This document shows, piece after piece, positions 7,577 through 17,382 of a stretch of 64,000 bases of DNA (positions are counted from its first letter, which is position 1; each line of letters starts with the position of its first letter). The position numbers were made by a program, and so were the translations under genes. The notes under the pieces are model-generated. The model saw only the letters and a list, made by a program, of their open reading frames with translations, did not search any database and was not told the origin of the DNA. The DNA is from Stieleria mannarensis (GTDB taxonomy: Bacteria; Planctomycetota; Planctomycetia; Pirellulales; Pirellulaceae): contig NZ_JACEHH010000024.1 of the NCBI RefSeq assembly GCF_014154935.1, positions 1-64,000 on the forward strand, read 5' to 3'.

Positions 7577-9559
7577 GTGCCCCCGGAAGTTCGCCGTGGA
7601 TTCGTGATCGTTGCGGGCCTGCTCGCTGTCGCCGCAGTGATCTGGGCCGCGCGAATGGACCATATCCCCCCGGCCGACTTTGCGTTTCAAAACGGCACCG
7701 ACCCGAGCACGCTGGATCCACACCGGGCCACCGGGCAACCGGAAGGCCGCGTCATTTTCGAGCTGTTCGAGGGCTTGTTGAGGATGCTGCCCGAGGGGGA
7801 GCCTGATCCGGAAACGGGCCTGCAGCCCTTGACGCCCCAGCCGGCGATGGCGGAGCGGTATGAGATCTCCGAGGACGGCAAGACCTTCACGTTTCATCTG
7901 CGTGAAGGCATCCGTTGGACCGATGGGACACCGATCACCGCTCATGATTTTGCCTGGTCCTGGCTGCGGATGCTGCATCCGGCGACGGCGTGCGAGTACG
8001 CTTACTTGATCAACGAAGTCCGTTTGGCGACCGAGTACAACGGTTCGGTCGTCAACATCGGCGACAAAGTGGAAGTCGAACTGTGGGACCGCCCCGGCGA
8101 GACACCGACCAGCGAAGCCAACGTCCAGCACTTTCCCCGCGGGACGATGAAGTACGGAACGCTGCGGGGGATCATCAAGCCCGACGCCCCGGAGCCGGCC
8201 GAGAACTCGACGGACGATCAACGCGAACAGGCGCAGCTGGATTGGGAGGAACGTTGGATCTATGAGATCGAGGTTGCCGATCCGAATGCGGAGGGCGATG
8301 GGCAGGCGACGCTCGAGCGGTTTGCGATGTCAGCAGAGGTGGCTGCGAGCGACGAAACAGTGCAGCGGATGCACGGCGTGCTGGTCGATTTCAAACACTT
8401 CGGCGGTGCCCAAGCGATCGACGACCGAACCTTCGTCGTCCACCTGAACAACTCCGTGCCCTACTTTCTGAATCTGGTCGCCTGGTACCCGCTGTTTCCG
8501 GTCAACCAAAACTGCGTCGAAACACACGGCACCCCGCTGTGGACCAAGGCGGAGAACATCGTGACCAATGGTCCGTACAAATTGAAATTCCGCCGCTTGC
8601 GTGACCGCATCCGGGCGGAAAAGTTCATGGATTACTGGCGTGCCGATGAAGTCTCCTTTGAAACGATCGACTTCGTGTCGCTGGAAAGCCAGAACACGGC
8701 GATGAACATGTACGAGACGGGACAACTGCAATGGGTCTGGGATCTGCCCGCCTCCGTCCTGGAAGAGTTGAAGGATCGCGACGACTTCCACAGCGCTCCC
8801 AAATTGTCGATCTATTTCTACAAACTGAACAACGACGTCCCTCCGTTGGATGACATCCGCGTGCGCCAGGCGATCAGCATGGCGATCGATCGACGTCAAA
8901 TCGTTGAACAGGTGACCAAGGCGGGTGAGCAACCGGCGTTCACAGTCGTGCCACCGGGCATCGCCGGATACAAAGGCCCCGAGGGACTGAAGGGAAGCGT
9001 CGAACAGGCCCGGGCATTGCTGGCCGAAGCGGGTTTCCCGGGCGGACGCGGCTTTCCCAAGATGTCGCTGATGTACAACACCAGCGAACGACACCGGCCG
9101 ATCGCCGAAGTGATCCAGCAACAGCTTCAAAATAACCTGAACATCAAACTGGAACTGAAGAACATGGAATGGGGCAGTTTCGTCGAGACGGTCCAGCAGG
9201 AAAAGTACGAGATCGCTCGCTACGGTTGGGTCGGCGATTATCCCGACCCCAACACGTTTTTGGACCTGTGGGTGACCGGCAATCCGCAGAGCAATACCAA
9301 CTGGAGCAATCCGGAATACGATCGTTTGATCAAGGCGGCCAGCAGCGAATTGAACCCGCAGCGGCGGATGGAATTGTTGCGGCAAGCCGAATCGATCTTG
9401 GCGACGGAGTTGCCGATCATTCCGATCTTCTTTTACACGTCCGCCGAGATGGCCAAGACGAACATTGTGGGGTTTGCACCGTCCGCCCAGGACCTGCACC
9501 CGCTGTCGATCTTGCGTTACCGATCTGACGACGCGGCGCCGGCGCACTCCCAGGACTGA
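7577..9559 (+). CDS. oppA: Peptide ABC transporter substrate-binding protein (SBP_bac_5 family)
   Basis: The 660-residue protein binds oligopeptides outside the inner membrane and delivers them to the permeases encoded next door. It belongs to the OppA/DppA solute-binding family (SBP_bac_5), as shown by TDPSTLDPHRATG, the motif TFTFHLREGIRWTDGTPITAHDF and the later YDRLIKAA block. There is no lipobox. Instead an uncleaved N-terminal anchor is predicted at about 8-25 (FVIVAGLLAVAAVIWAA). An insertion of about 100 residues around 150-260 (acidic, Pro-rich) makes it longer than typical OppA. The start is a GTG, since no upstream ATG fits. It is the first gene of a five-gene operon, with 8 bp to the next gene. 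Confidence 0.92.
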   Translation: MPPEVRRGFVIVAGLLAVAAVIWAARMDHIPPADFAFQNGTDPSTLDPHRATGQPEGRVIFELFEGLLRMLPEGEPDPETGLQPLTPQPAMAERYEISEDGKTFTFHLREGIRWTDGTPITAHDFAWSWLRMLHPATACEYAYLINEVRLATEYNGSVVNIGDKVEVELWDRPGETPTSEANVQHFPRGTMKYGTLRGIIKPDAPEPAENSTDDQREQAQLDWEERWIYEIEVADPNAEGDGQATLERFAMSAEVAASDETVQRMHGVLVDFKHFGGAQAIDDRTFVVHLNNSVPYFLNLVAWYPLFPVNQNCVETHGTPLWTKAENIVTNGPYKLKFRRLRDRIRAEKFMDYWRADEVSFETIDFVSLESQNTAMNMYETGQLQWVWDLPASVLEELKDRDDFHSAPKLSIYFYKLNNDVPPLDDIRVRQAISMAIDRRQIVEQVTKAGEQPAFTVVPPGIAGYKGPEGLKGSVEQARALLAEAGFPGGRGFPKMSLMYNTSERHRPIAEVIQQQLQNNLNIKLELKNMEWGSFVETVQQEKYEIARYGWVGDYPDPNTFLDLWVTGNPQSNTNWSNPEYDRLIKAASSELNPQRRMELLRQAESILATELPIIPIFFYTSAEMAKTNIVGFAPSAQDLHPLSILRYRSDDAAPAHSQD

Positions 9560-9567
9560 CATTCGAC

Positions 9568-10497
9568 ATGCGCAATCTGATTGGCTACCTGCTCAAGCGA
9601 GCGGCATGGATGATCCTGACGCTGTGGGCCGTGTACACGGTTTCGTTCATCTTGATGCGCAGCGTGCCGGGCAACCCGTTCAGCGGCGAGCGGAGTCTGC
9701 CGCCGGCGATCGAACGACAACTCAAAGCGCGTTACAACCTGGACGCGCCGCCGCTGCAACAGTATTGGGATTATTTGGTGGGCATCGTCACCCGGTTCGA
9801 CCTGGGATGGTGCATGGGGCTGGAGGATTACAGCGTCAACCAGGTCTTGGCCGAGGGGTTTCCGGTGTCGGCGACATTGGCGATTTTTGCGCTGGTGTTC
9901 GCGATTCTTTTGGGCGTCACCGCCGGCGTGATCTCGGCGGTCTATCGCCGTACCAAAGCGGACGTCATCTTGATGTTCGCCGCGGTCTTGGGGATTGCGA
10001 TTCCGAATTTCGTGTTGGCCAGTCTGGCGATCTTGCTGTTCGTGTTCATGATCCAGATCTTTCCGGCCGGCGGCTGGGGAACGCTGAAGCAGATCGCCCT
10101 GCCGGCGTTCTGTCTGGGGCTGCCGGTGGCGGCCTACATCGCCCGGCTCAGTCGCACCGGGATGTTAGAGATGCTGACGAAGGATCACGTGCGGACCGCG
10201 ATCGCCAAGGGTTTACCGCACCGAACGGTCATCCTGCGACACGTGTTGCCGGGCGCTTTATTGCCGGTGGTGTCGTATCTCGGCCCAGCGGTCGCTCGCG
10301 TTCTGACCGGTTCGTTGGTGCTGGAAAAAATCTTCGCCCTGCCCGGCATGGGCAGCCACTTCATCAACGCCGCGACGCAACGTGATTACACGCTCGCGAT
10401 GGGCATGGTTTTGACCTACACCGTCATCCTGTTTGTGATGAACACCCTGGTGGACCTCGCCTACGCCATCATCGATCCGAGGGTCAAGTTGCAGTGA
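9568..10497 (+). CDS. oppB: Peptide ABC transporter permease, OppB type
   Basis: This 309-residue inner-membrane permease of the binding-protein-dependent transport family has about six membrane segments. The first is at about 10-30 (AAWMILTLWAVYTVSFILM), followed by the conserved RSVPGNPF typical of OppB/DppB. The cytoplasmic EAA-type loop appears around residues 195-230 (HVRTAIAKGLPHRTVILRHV). The gene shares four bases with oppC, the GTG of oppC overlapping the TGA stop here, which suggests translational coupling. Confidence 0.93.
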   Translation: MRNLIGYLLKRAAWMILTLWAVYTVSFILMRSVPGNPFSGERSLPPAIERQLKARYNLDAPPLQQYWDYLVGIVTRFDLGWCMGLEDYSVNQVLAEGFPVSATLAIFALVFAILLGVTAGVISAVYRRTKADVILMFAAVLGIAIPNFVLASLAILLFVFMIQIFPAGGWGTLKQIALPAFCLGLPVAAYIARLSRTGMLEMLTKDHVRTAIAKGLPHRTVILRHVLPGALLPVVSYLGPAVARVLTGSLVLEKIFALPGMGSHFINAATQRDYTLAMGMVLTYTVILFVMNTLVDLAYAIIDPRVKLQ

Positions 10498-11720
10498 AGT
10501 CTGAAGCGGATCGCGAAACTCTGGAACGCATCCTGGCCGAAGCACGCGAGGTCCACGGCGTCTCGTTGTGGCAAGATGCCTGGAAACGTCTGCGTCGCAA
10601 CCGCACGGCGATGATCTCATTGTGGTGCCTGCTGACGCTCTCGGTGCTGGCGTTTCTGACGCCGCTGTTGCCGCTGCAAAGTCCGATCGACAAGGATTTG
10701 GACAACCGGCGTTTCCTGCCGCCGAATCTCAGTTCGGTCGTGATGGGCAGCCGCCCGGGGTTGAAGTTTGCCGGTGGAACGTTGACCGGCGAACTGGCGG
10801 AGTTCAACGAATCGATCGAATCGCTGCGGGCACAGTTCGCTTCGGACGGTCCGGATCAGCAACGTCAGATCGAGGTCACGATCGCCGACCGCATCGAGGT
10901 CGAACATCCCTTCAATCAAATGTGGAACAACCTCGGTCCGGTGGCTTGGTGGATGTGCGAGATGCGGGTGGCGATTTTCGGCGACTACGCGATCCCCAGC
11001 TTGTTCGGCACCGACAAACTGGGGCGCGACCTGCTGGCCCGCGTCTTTTGGGGCGCCCGTGTGTCATTGATCGTGGGGATCGTCGCGACGCTGGTCAGTT
11101 TGATCATCGGCGTCAGCTATGGCGCGATCGCGGGTTACTTTGGCGGAAATGTCGACGCGGCGATGATGCGGCTGGTCGACATGCTGTACTCCATCCCGTT
11201 CATCTTTGTCGTGATCTTTCTGGTCACGTTTCTGGGCGAAGACTCGGTCAAGAAGAAACTGGATTCGGTGGGCATCGACCAGATCACGATCTTTTACATT
11301 GTGATCGGTGCGATTTATTGGTTGACGATGTCGCGGGTGGTTCGCGGTCAAGTGATGTCGCTGCGTCATGAACAGTTCGTCGAAGCGGCTCGGACGGTCG
11401 GTGCGTCGTCGTGGCGGATCGTGTTTCGGCATCTGGTGCCAAACGTGTTGGGCGTCGTGATCGTCTATCTGACGTTGACCATCCCCAGCGTGATGTTGTT
11501 CGAAGCGTTCTTGTCGTTTTTAGGGCTGGGCGTTTCGCCGCCGGACGTTTCGTGGGGATTGTTGCTGAACGACGGCGTCGAAGCGTTGTCGATCGTCAAG
11601 GTGTTTTGGTGGGTCGTTGTGTTTCCCGGCGGTGCTTTGGCGGCGACCTTGTTTGCATTGAATTTTCTTGGCGACGGCATCCGTGATGCGCTCGACCCGA
11701 GGATGAAGAACCGAGATTGA
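10494..11720 (+). CDS. oppC: Peptide ABC transporter permease, OppC type, with long periplasmic insert
   Basis: The protein is the second permease of the importer. At 408 residues it is longer than a usual OppC of about 300. The N-terminal OppC_N segment (about 20-60, ending in a membrane helix) is followed by an extra stretch at about 65-145 that is hydrophilic and presumably periplasmic. The hallmark [21 protein letters not shown] comes next, and then the transport domain with the EAA-type loop ([20 protein letters not shown]). It starts with GTG overlapping the oppB stop and ends 4 bp before oppD. The insert may dock the substrate-binding protein, but that is only a guess. Confidence 0.92.
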   Translation: MKSEADRETLERILAEAREVHGVSLWQDAWKRLRRNRTAMISLWCLLTLSVLAFLTPLLPLQSPIDKDLDNRRFLPPNLSSVVMGSRPGLKFAGGTLTGELAEFNESIESLRAQFASDGPDQQRQIEVTIADRIEVEHPFNQMWNNLGPVAWWMCEMRVAIFGDYAIPSLFGTDKLGRDLLARVFWGARVSLIVGIVATLVSLIIGVSYGAIAGYFGGNVDAAMMRLVDMLYSIPFIFVVIFLVTFLGEDSVKKKLDSVGIDQITIFYIVIGAIYWLTMSRVVRGQVMSLRHEQFVEAARTVGASSWRIVFRHLVPNVLGVVIVYLTLTIPSVMLFEAFLSFLGLGVSPPDVSWGLLLNDGVEALSIVKVFWWVVVFPGGALAATLFALNFLGDGIRDALDPRMKNRD

Positions 11721-11724
11721 CGCC

Positions 11725-12717
11725 ATGAGTGAATCCCAGCCGCTATTGAAAGTCGACAACTTGCAGGTCAGTTTCAAGACCGACGACGCCCAGGTCCGCG
11801 CCGTGCGCGGCGTCTCGTTCGACGTCTATCCGGGCGAAACGGTAGGGCTGGTCGGCGAGAGCGGCAGCGGAAAGAGTGTGACCAATTTGGCCTTGATGGG
11901 CCTGGTCCCCAAACCACCGGGCCGAATCGACGGCGGCACGGTCCTTTATCAGGGAAAGGACTTGCTGACGCTGAGCGATCAGCAAATGCAATCGATCCGG
12001 GGCCGGCGGATCGCGATGATTTTTCAAGACCCAATGACGGCACTCAACCCGCTGATGACGGTCGGGCAACAATTGACCGAAATGACGCGGTTGCATTTGG
12101 GACTGAGCCGCAAAGAGGCCAATCGCCAGGCGGCCGAGATGTTGGATCTGGTCGGGATCAGCGGCGCGGAAAAGCGGTTGCGTGATTACCCGCATCAGTT
12201 CAGCGGCGGGATGCGGCAACGCGTGATGATCGCGATGGCGTTGTCGTGCGAACCCGACCTGTTGATCGCCGACGAACCGACGACGGCGCTGGACGTGACG
12301 ATCCAGGCTCAGATCCTGGACCTGCTGCGTGACTTGCAACAGCGTCGCGGCACCAGCATCATCATGATCACCCATGACTTGGGCGTCGTCGCAGAGATCT
12401 GTCACCGGGTGCTGGTGATGTATGCCGGACGCGTCGTCGAAAAAGCCGACGCCGATGCGTTGTTCGCCGATCCGAAGCATCCCTACACGCAGGGCTTGTT
12501 GCGCTCGCTGCCCCGGTTCGATCAAACCGCCGAGACACTGGAAGCGATCCCCGGTCAACCGCCCGATCTGGGCCATTTGCCCGACGGCTGTTCATTCCGG
12601 CCGCGTTGCCCCGTCGCGATCGACGCGTGCAAGACGCAGGATCCGGCACTCGTGAATTTAGATGGCCGTCGTAAAGCCGCTTGTCTGGTCGCGCAGCAGG
12701 AGGCGGTCGATGTCTGA
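11725..12717 (+). CDS. oppD: Peptide ABC transporter ATPase, OppD type
   Basis: This 330-residue cytoplasmic ATPase energises the importer. Visible motifs are Walker A GESGSGKS (about 46-53), signature [15 protein letters not shown], Walker [13 protein letters not shown] and the switch histidine in MITHDLG. The C-terminal extension has the Cys-containing [14 protein letters not shown] motif of the oligopeptide/dipeptide ATPase family, where related proteins bind an iron-sulfur cluster. It begins 4 bp after oppC and overlaps oppF by 8 bp. Confidence 0.95.
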   Translation: MSESQPLLKVDNLQVSFKTDDAQVRAVRGVSFDVYPGETVGLVGESGSGKSVTNLALMGLVPKPPGRIDGGTVLYQGKDLLTLSDQQMQSIRGRRIAMIFQDPMTALNPLMTVGQQLTEMTRLHLGLSRKEANRQAAEMLDLVGISGAEKRLRDYPHQFSGGMRQRVMIAMALSCEPDLLIADEPTTALDVTIQAQILDLLRDLQQRRGTSIIMITHDLGVVAEICHRVLVMYAGRVVEKADADALFADPKHPYTQGLLRSLPRFDQTAETLEAIPGQPPDLGHLPDGCSFRPRCPVAIDACKTQDPALVNLDGRRKAACLVAQQEAVDV

Positions 12718-13717
12718 AATAAATCCAACACCATCGACACCGTTATTGTCGGTCCAGGACCTACGGGTTCATTTCCCGTTCAGCCGCGGTTCGTTTCTCA
12801 GTCCACAACGGGGCGTGATTCGTGCCGTCGATGGATTGTCGTTTGACATCGCCAAGGGCGAGACGTTGGCGCTGGTCGGTGAATCGGGATGTGGCAAATC
12901 GACCACCGCTCGGGCGATCATCAATCTGGTGCATCCGACCAGCGGATCGGTTCGGTTGGAAGGTGTCGATATCACGCGGCTGGGCGACCGAGAGATGATG
13001 CCATACCGTCGCGTCGTGCAAATGGTCTTCCAAGACCCGTTCGCGTCGCTGAATCCACGGATGACCGTCGGCAGCATCATCGGTGAACCGTTGGCCGTGC
13101 ATGGGCTGGCGTCGGGGAAAGATCGCAAATTGGAAGTGTTGCGGCTGATGGATCTGGTGGGGCTGAATCCAAGATTCCTGAATCGTTACCCGCACGAATT
13201 CAGCGGCGGCCAACGCCAGCGGATCGGGATCGCCAGGGCGTTGGCTGTGGAGCCGAAGTTGATTCTGTGCGATGAACCGGTCAGTGCCTTGGACGTTTCC
13301 ATCCAGGCTCAAATCATCAATCTGCTGATGGATCTGCAGCAACGTTTGGGGCTGTCGTATCTGTTCATCGCGCATGATTTGAGTGTGGTCCGGCACATCG
13401 CCACGCGCGTCGGTGTGATGTACCTGGGACGGCTGGTCGAATTGGGCGAGGCGGAATCGGTGTATGCCAATCCGACGCACCCGTACACCGAGGCGCTTTT
13501 GTCGGCAGTGCCGATTCCCGATCCGTCCAAGGCTGAATCGCGGCAGCGGATTCGCTTGGAAGGCGAGGTCCCGACGCCGGATCGCGAGCACGTGGGGTGT
13601 TCGTTCGCCGATCGCTGTCCCCTGGTCGTCGACAAATGTCGATTCGAGCGGCCGCCACATGAACAGGTTGGATCTGCGACCGAAGTGCACACGGTGGCCT
13701 GCTGGGAACGCGGGTAG
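12710..13717 (+). CDS. oppF: Peptide ABC transporter ATPase, OppF type
   Basis: The second ATPase of the importer is 335 residues from the ATG at 12710 ([10 protein letters not shown]). A longer in-frame reading from 12662 exists, but it would overlap oppD much further. Motifs are GESGCGKST, signature [15 protein letters not shown], Walker [13 protein letters not shown], switch FIAHDLSVV and the C-terminal [14 protein letters not shown]. OppF is the last gene of the operon. The 200 bp that follow contain four G-rich/AGAAAA words and no gene. Confidence 0.94.
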   Translation: MSEINPTPSTPLLSVQDLRVHFPFSRGSFLSPQRGVIRAVDGLSFDIAKGETLALVGESGCGKSTTARAIINLVHPTSGSVRLEGVDITRLGDREMMPYRRVVQMVFQDPFASLNPRMTVGSIIGEPLAVHGLASGKDRKLEVLRLMDLVGLNPRFLNRYPHEFSGGQRQRIGIARALAVEPKLILCDEPVSALDVSIQAQIINLLMDLQQRLGLSYLFIAHDLSVVRHIATRVGVMYLGRLVELGEAESVYANPTHPYTEALLSAVPIPDPSKAESRQRIRLEGEVPTPDREHVGCSFADRCPLVVDKCRFERPPHEQVGSATEVHTVACWERG

Positions 13718-13743
13718 GTGGTGGGAGTCGGTTGGAAGCCGGG

Positions 13744-13816
13744 GGGCAGAAAAATTAGGGGCAGAAAAATGGAGGGGGGGGAAACGTGGACAAGAAAATG
13801 GGTGACAAGAAAATGT
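13744..13816 (+). repeat. Four direct copies of a GGnCAnAAAAT word
   Basis: Two GGGGCAGAAAAAT words are followed by two GACAAGAAAATG words, separated by G-rich spacers, between oppF and the DUF1080 gene. They resemble the words at 708-781, 6883-6975 and, with GAATGAT in place of AAAAAT, at 7008-7035 and 41318-41362. No gene is seen in the interval. A CCTGAAACCTAAAAC phrase follows at about 13825, a word also found inverted near 29785-29812. Confidence 0.6.
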
Positions 13817-13919
13817 CGGGTCAACCTGAAACCTAAAACTTGAAACGCTGGCACGTCTCGCTCGGTCCGGTCATACTACCGGGCTCGAAAAAAACTCCCT
13901 TTCCTACGCGAGACCCATC

Positions 13920-14657
13920 ATGCTTCGCTCTTTCTTGTTTGGCACCTTTTGTTTGTTCGTTTCTGCTTGTGTTGCCGAGTTGCCCGCGGAGAGTGCGCCG
14001 CCGGAGCCGGACGGCATGACCGTGCTGTTTGACGGAGAGAACTTGGAGGGTTGGGACGGTGACCCGAGGTTGTGGAGCGTTCGTGAGGGCGTGATCCACG
14101 GCGAAACGACCAAGGAGGTCTCCACCAAGGGCAACACATTCCTGATTTGGAAAGATGAAGTCGCCGATTTCGAGCTTCGATTGTCCTTCCGCTGCACGGC
14201 GACGAACAACTCGGGGATTCAATACCGATCGCAACGCGTGACCTCGGGTCGTGGAGCGTCCAACCAGTGGGTGCTGCGTGGTTATCAGCACGAGATCCGC
14301 AACGAAGAAGATTTTCCCAACGTGCCGGGTTTCATTTACGACGAAAAGGGATCGCGGGGACGCATCTGTATGGTCGGCGAGAAAGCGGTTTGGAACGAAG
14401 ACGGTAAGCAGGTCCAAGGCGAGCCGCTGATCACGAAAGACGAGTTCAAGGAGTTGATGAAGGTTGACGATTGGAATGACGTCGTGATCATCGCCAAGGG
14501 CAACCACATCCGCCACTACCTGAACGGTCGCCTGGTATTGGACTTCACCGACAACCATCCGGAGAAGTCGTTCTCCAAGGGCATGATCGGGTTGCAATTG
14601 CACGCAGGTGCACCGATGTGGGCGGAGTTCAAGAACATCCGCCTGAAGAATCTGTAA
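13920..14657 (+). CDS. DUF1080 (3-keto-disaccharide hydrolase-like) lipoprotein
   Basis: The 245-residue protein carries a DUF1080 domain, a concanavalin-like fold abundant in planctomycetes and linked to glycan or 3-keto-sugar hydrolysis in some members. The signal peptide ends in VSAC (Cys17), which fits a lipobox. The domain spans about 30-243, opening with the family phrase MTVLFDGENLEGWDG. It continues through NSGIQYRS and HLNGRLVLDFTD-like blocks, and ends AEFKNIRLKNL as family members do. A class A hairpin abuts the stop codon. It is probably transcribed alone. The substrate cannot be read from the sequence. Confidence 0.9.
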   Translation: MLRSFLFGTFCLFVSACVAELPAESAPPEPDGMTVLFDGENLEGWDGDPRLWSVREGVIHGETTKEVSTKGNTFLIWKDEVADFELRLSFRCTATNNSGIQYRSQRVTSGRGASNQWVLRGYQHEIRNEEDFPNVPGFIYDEKGSRGRICMVGEKAVWNEDGKQVQGEPLITKDEFKELMKVDDWNDVVIIAKGNHIRHYLNGRLVLDFTDNHPEKSFSKGMIGLQLHAGAPMWAEFKNIRLKNL

Positions 14658-14680
14658 CGGAAGCCGCCAAGGCTTTTGAC
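14657..14680 (-). repeat. REP-like hairpin, class A, abutting a stop codon
   Basis: The arms AAGCC (14661-14665) and GGCTT (14671-14675) flank loop GCCAA. The foot is GTAA instead of GTAG because it overlaps the TAA stop of the DUF1080 gene. It may act as a 3' end structure for that mRNA. Confidence 0.7.
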
Positions 14681-15996
14681 CTTCTCAACCTCCCTCGTTG
14701 CAAGGCTCTGGGACGTGGAACTTATTACTGAGCGACTTGTTTTTCAGTAAAGTGATGTAGCTCAACAACACAGAGGGCATTCGCCTATTTCGATGCAGAG
14801 CGTGGCCCTCGGCTTCCACCGCAGAGCGGTGCCACAACACAGCCCGGGGTCGCGAAGCGCACCCCGGGGCCGGGAAGAAATAAGAATCGGAACCCCATCG
14901 GGGTTCAACGAACGACGCAATGTGAACGGACCGCGAAACGCTCGCGCGTCTTGGGCGGCGCGTGTTGTTCAACCCCGTTGGGGTTGCCGGGCATGGTGCG
15001 TCTGATCTTGGGGTGCGCTATCGCGACCCCAAGCTTTGTTGTGACACGCCGCTGGCGTGCAACCGCGACGCGGTTGTGTTGGAATTGCTTCACGCAACGC
15101 AACGCGAAATTCACCGGCAATCGATTTCGCGTCCCCCGCCTTGGAACGCGCTGCACGTGTGGCTCCCGTCAGACGCGCACTCAGTTCGGCCAGAGGCGGA
15201 ACTGGGCTGCGAAAAATCTGGATTCTGCGGTGGTTCAGAGTTCACGCGAAATGATTCCGCGATGGATGGTCGACTCCCAGCAGCCATCGTGCGACGAAAC
15301 AGGAGTGACATCAGCCGGTTCGCGTTAGCGCGAGCGGGCATCGCTTAGCGGTATTGGGCTAAGGATAGACGCCAGAGTTTGCCATCTCTCTATTTGTGAA
15401 GGTTGTGTTAGCGTCGCGTTGCGTTTTCGTGCATTTTCCGTTCCGCGGCCCCCAATGTGCCGCGTCATGTGAAGCCGTTGCGGTGTAAATGCGAAGGAAC
15501 GATGAAGGTTAAAGCAAATGGAGTGGTTTGCGATTGCAGCAGAACGGTGGCTCGTTTGAATACGCGTGTCAAAGCGACCGGGTTCGCGGAAAGCGACTTG
15601 GGTGTTTGAGGACGCGGAACGAGATTCATCGACTTCTCATCTTCAGCCCATCAAGGTTTCGCCGGGATCTGGTTCACTGCGTTCTGTCCACGGGCGATCG
15701 ATTTCGGTGCTGCAAACCGGTCGGTTCGGCTGCGGGGCGGAAGCTCTGAAAAGGAGCGTTTTATTCCGGTGGCGTCACCGGGGCTCCCGTACCGCACATG
15801 GGCGTGGCGTTCACGCCGTGTATTTGGAGTTTTAAGAAAAAAAGAGAAGCCGGCCAGCAGGTCAGGATCAGACGTGGTCACCGCAAACGATTCCGCGTCG
15901 CACCCTGTGAGACCGCCAGCCGACTGCTCCGGTTGTTTCCCCATTTTGGGCGGGGTTTTTTACCTTGTCCACAGAAATCCAAACAAGGAATTCGAA
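14681..15996. other. Long non-coding region ahead of the prepilin gene, with a palindrome cluster
   Basis: Open frames here are short and lack recognisable protein character. Between 14843 and 15076 there are at least six palindromes: CCCGGGGT/ACCCCGGG (14843-14868), GAACCCC/GGGGTTC (14890-14906), CAACCCC/GGGGTTG (14970-14986), CTTGGGGT/ACCCCAAG (15007-15033), CACGCC/GGCGTG (15045-15059) and CAACCGC/GCGGTTG (15060-15076). Four of them have 3-nt loops. The last part (about 15400-15996) is the presumed promoter and leader of the prepilin gene and contains a terminator-like element at 15939-15961. Confidence 0.6.
15939..15961 (+). terminator. Terminator- or attenuator-like element in the prepilin leader
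   Basis: CCCC, a short loop and GGGG are followed by six T residues, about 35 bp before the prepilin start codon. The stem is short, so this is weak evidence. If real, it would terminate or attenuate transcripts reading into the pilin gene. Confidence 0.3.
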
Positions 15997-17262
15997 ATGT
16001 CGCGTATGCGAAAATCAGGTTTCACCCTGATCGAACTGTTGGTGGTGATCGCCATCATCTCCCTGCTGGCCGCGTTGGCGTTGCCGGCACTGACCAAGGC
16101 TCGCGAAGCCGCCCGCCGCACGCAGTGCTCGAGCAACCTGCGTCAGTTCGGGATCGGAATGTACACGTTCTCCGATCGTGACCCCCTGGGCCGTCTGTGC
16201 ACCGGTGCTTCGGACTTCGAGCGTGACGGTGACATGGACACCTACGGCTGGGTCGCCGACTTGGTCAACACGGGAGCGGCGATTCCCGGTGACATGTTGT
16301 GCCCCAGCAACCCCGCCAAGGCTCCTGAAAAACTGAACGACCTGCTGGGTGTTTCCACGTCCGGAAACCTGGCCGGTATCGCACCTTCGGCTGGTAACGA
16401 CTGGAGCCGTATGCGAGCGGGAGCAGGCGAGCATCTGTACGCCGCCGATGGGACCGCCAACTACGATGGGACGGGCAATCTGACCACCCCGGTCACCGTC
16501 GGTTCGATCACGTACAACACCACCCGAGAGTATGTAGGTGCCACGTACGTCGACCAAGGCTACATGACCAACTACGCTGCGGGATACTTCCTGGTGCGTG
16601 TTTCTCCGATCATGGAATACGTCAGCGGTTCGATCGTCTCTTCGTCGGGCGGCAAGTTCAAAGAGCGTCAAGACACCAGCGGACCGTTGTTGGCTGCCGT
16701 GCTTGATCGCAGCCGCATCGCGACCAGCAGCATTCCGCTGCTCGGTGACGCCGGTCCCGGAGACGTCGACGAAGCGATTCTTCGTCAAGATGTTCCGAAC
16801 ACCAAAGAAGAACTTCCCCGTGGGATGCTGTTGGCCGAAGCCTTCAATGATGGCCCCGCTTATCTGGCGACCGACAACAACCGTTTGATCTTGCTCAACG
16901 CCGGAGTTTCGATGGTCGAGCAAATCAACTGCGAACGCGGTGCTCCGTCGACCATCAACTGCGAACTGCCCATCGGTGCTGACAACGCGTCGCCGTCGGG
17001 TTACTACCTGCAAGATACCCGTGACTGGTTCGCCATTCACAGCGGCGGATGCAACATCCTGATGGGTGATGGGTCGGTTCAGCTGTTCTACGATGACAAC
17101 GGCGACGGTTACCTGAACCCCGGTTTCCCGATCGATGAAACCCAAACCGATTTCTCGGGTGTCGGCTACTCCAGCGCGGATGTCGAACTGCAACCGGCCG
17201 AAATGTTCAACGGCCTGTTCATCGACGAAAGCTCCTTCAAGGGCCAGTTCGAAGAAAGCTGA
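15997..17262 (+). CDS. DUF1559 prepilin-like protein (type II pseudopilin N-terminus)
   Basis: The protein is 421 residues from the ATG at 15997, which has AAGGAA 7 bases upstream. A longer in-frame reading to 15769 lacks protein character. The N-terminus is a type IV/II prepilin signal: [20 protein letters not shown], with cleavage expected after the Gly before FTLIE. DUF1559 (SBP_bac_10) follows, with the family C-terminal block [17 protein letters not shown]. Near the end [11 protein letters not shown] resembles a calcium-binding loop. The protein is processed by a prepilin peptidase and exposed at the surface or in the periplasm. Planctomycetes hold many paralogues, whose exact job is unclear. 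It opens a cluster with a PilM-like gene. Confidence 0.9.
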   Translation: MSRMRKSGFTLIELLVVIAIISLLAALALPALTKAREAARRTQCSSNLRQFGIGMYTFSDRDPLGRLCTGASDFERDGDMDTYGWVADLVNTGAAIPGDMLCPSNPAKAPEKLNDLLGVSTSGNLAGIAPSAGNDWSRMRAGAGEHLYAADGTANYDGTGNLTTPVTVGSITYNTTREYVGATYVDQGYMTNYAAGYFLVRVSPIMEYVSGSIVSSSGGKFKERQDTSGPLLAAVLDRSRIATSSIPLLGDAGPGDVDEAILRQDVPNTKEELPRGMLLAEAFNDGPAYLATDNNRLILLNAGVSMVEQINCERGAPSTINCELPIGADNASPSGYYLQDTRDWFAIHSGGCNILMGDGSVQLFYDDNGDGYLNPGFPIDETQTDFSGVGYSSADVELQPAEMFNGLFIDESSFKGQFEES

Positions 17263-17313
17263 TCCCAGTTTGAGTTCGTAGGTTTTGCTCCGGCAAAACC
17301 GGACCGAAATGGG

Positions 17314-17344
17314 GACCCCCATGGCATTTGATGCGATGGGGGTC
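17314..17344 (+). terminator. Hairpin downstream of the prepilin gene
   Basis: GACCCCCAT (17314-17322) and ATGGGGGTC (17336-17344) pair perfectly over 9 bp around a 13-nt loop. A smaller GGTTTTG/CAAAACC hairpin at about 17281-17300 precedes it. They lie between the prepilin and DUF1573 genes. The lack of a U tract leaves the choice between terminator and mRNA-stabilising structure open. Confidence 0.55.
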
Positions 17345-17382
17345 TCCTCTGTTAAACCACATCGCCATCCAACCACGTGCGA

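Noticed and set aside
7039-7607. Three overlapping open frames of 154-161 residues over the 37-bp array
   Set aside because: They exist because the repeat lacks stops in all forward frames and its length shifts frame each unit. The peptide is a pure translation of the repeat, with no start context.
15769-15996. N-terminal extension of the prepilin gene
   Set aside because: The prepilin signal with its positive charge and FTLIE motif must lie near the N-terminus, and a ribosome-binding sequence precedes the ATG at 15997.
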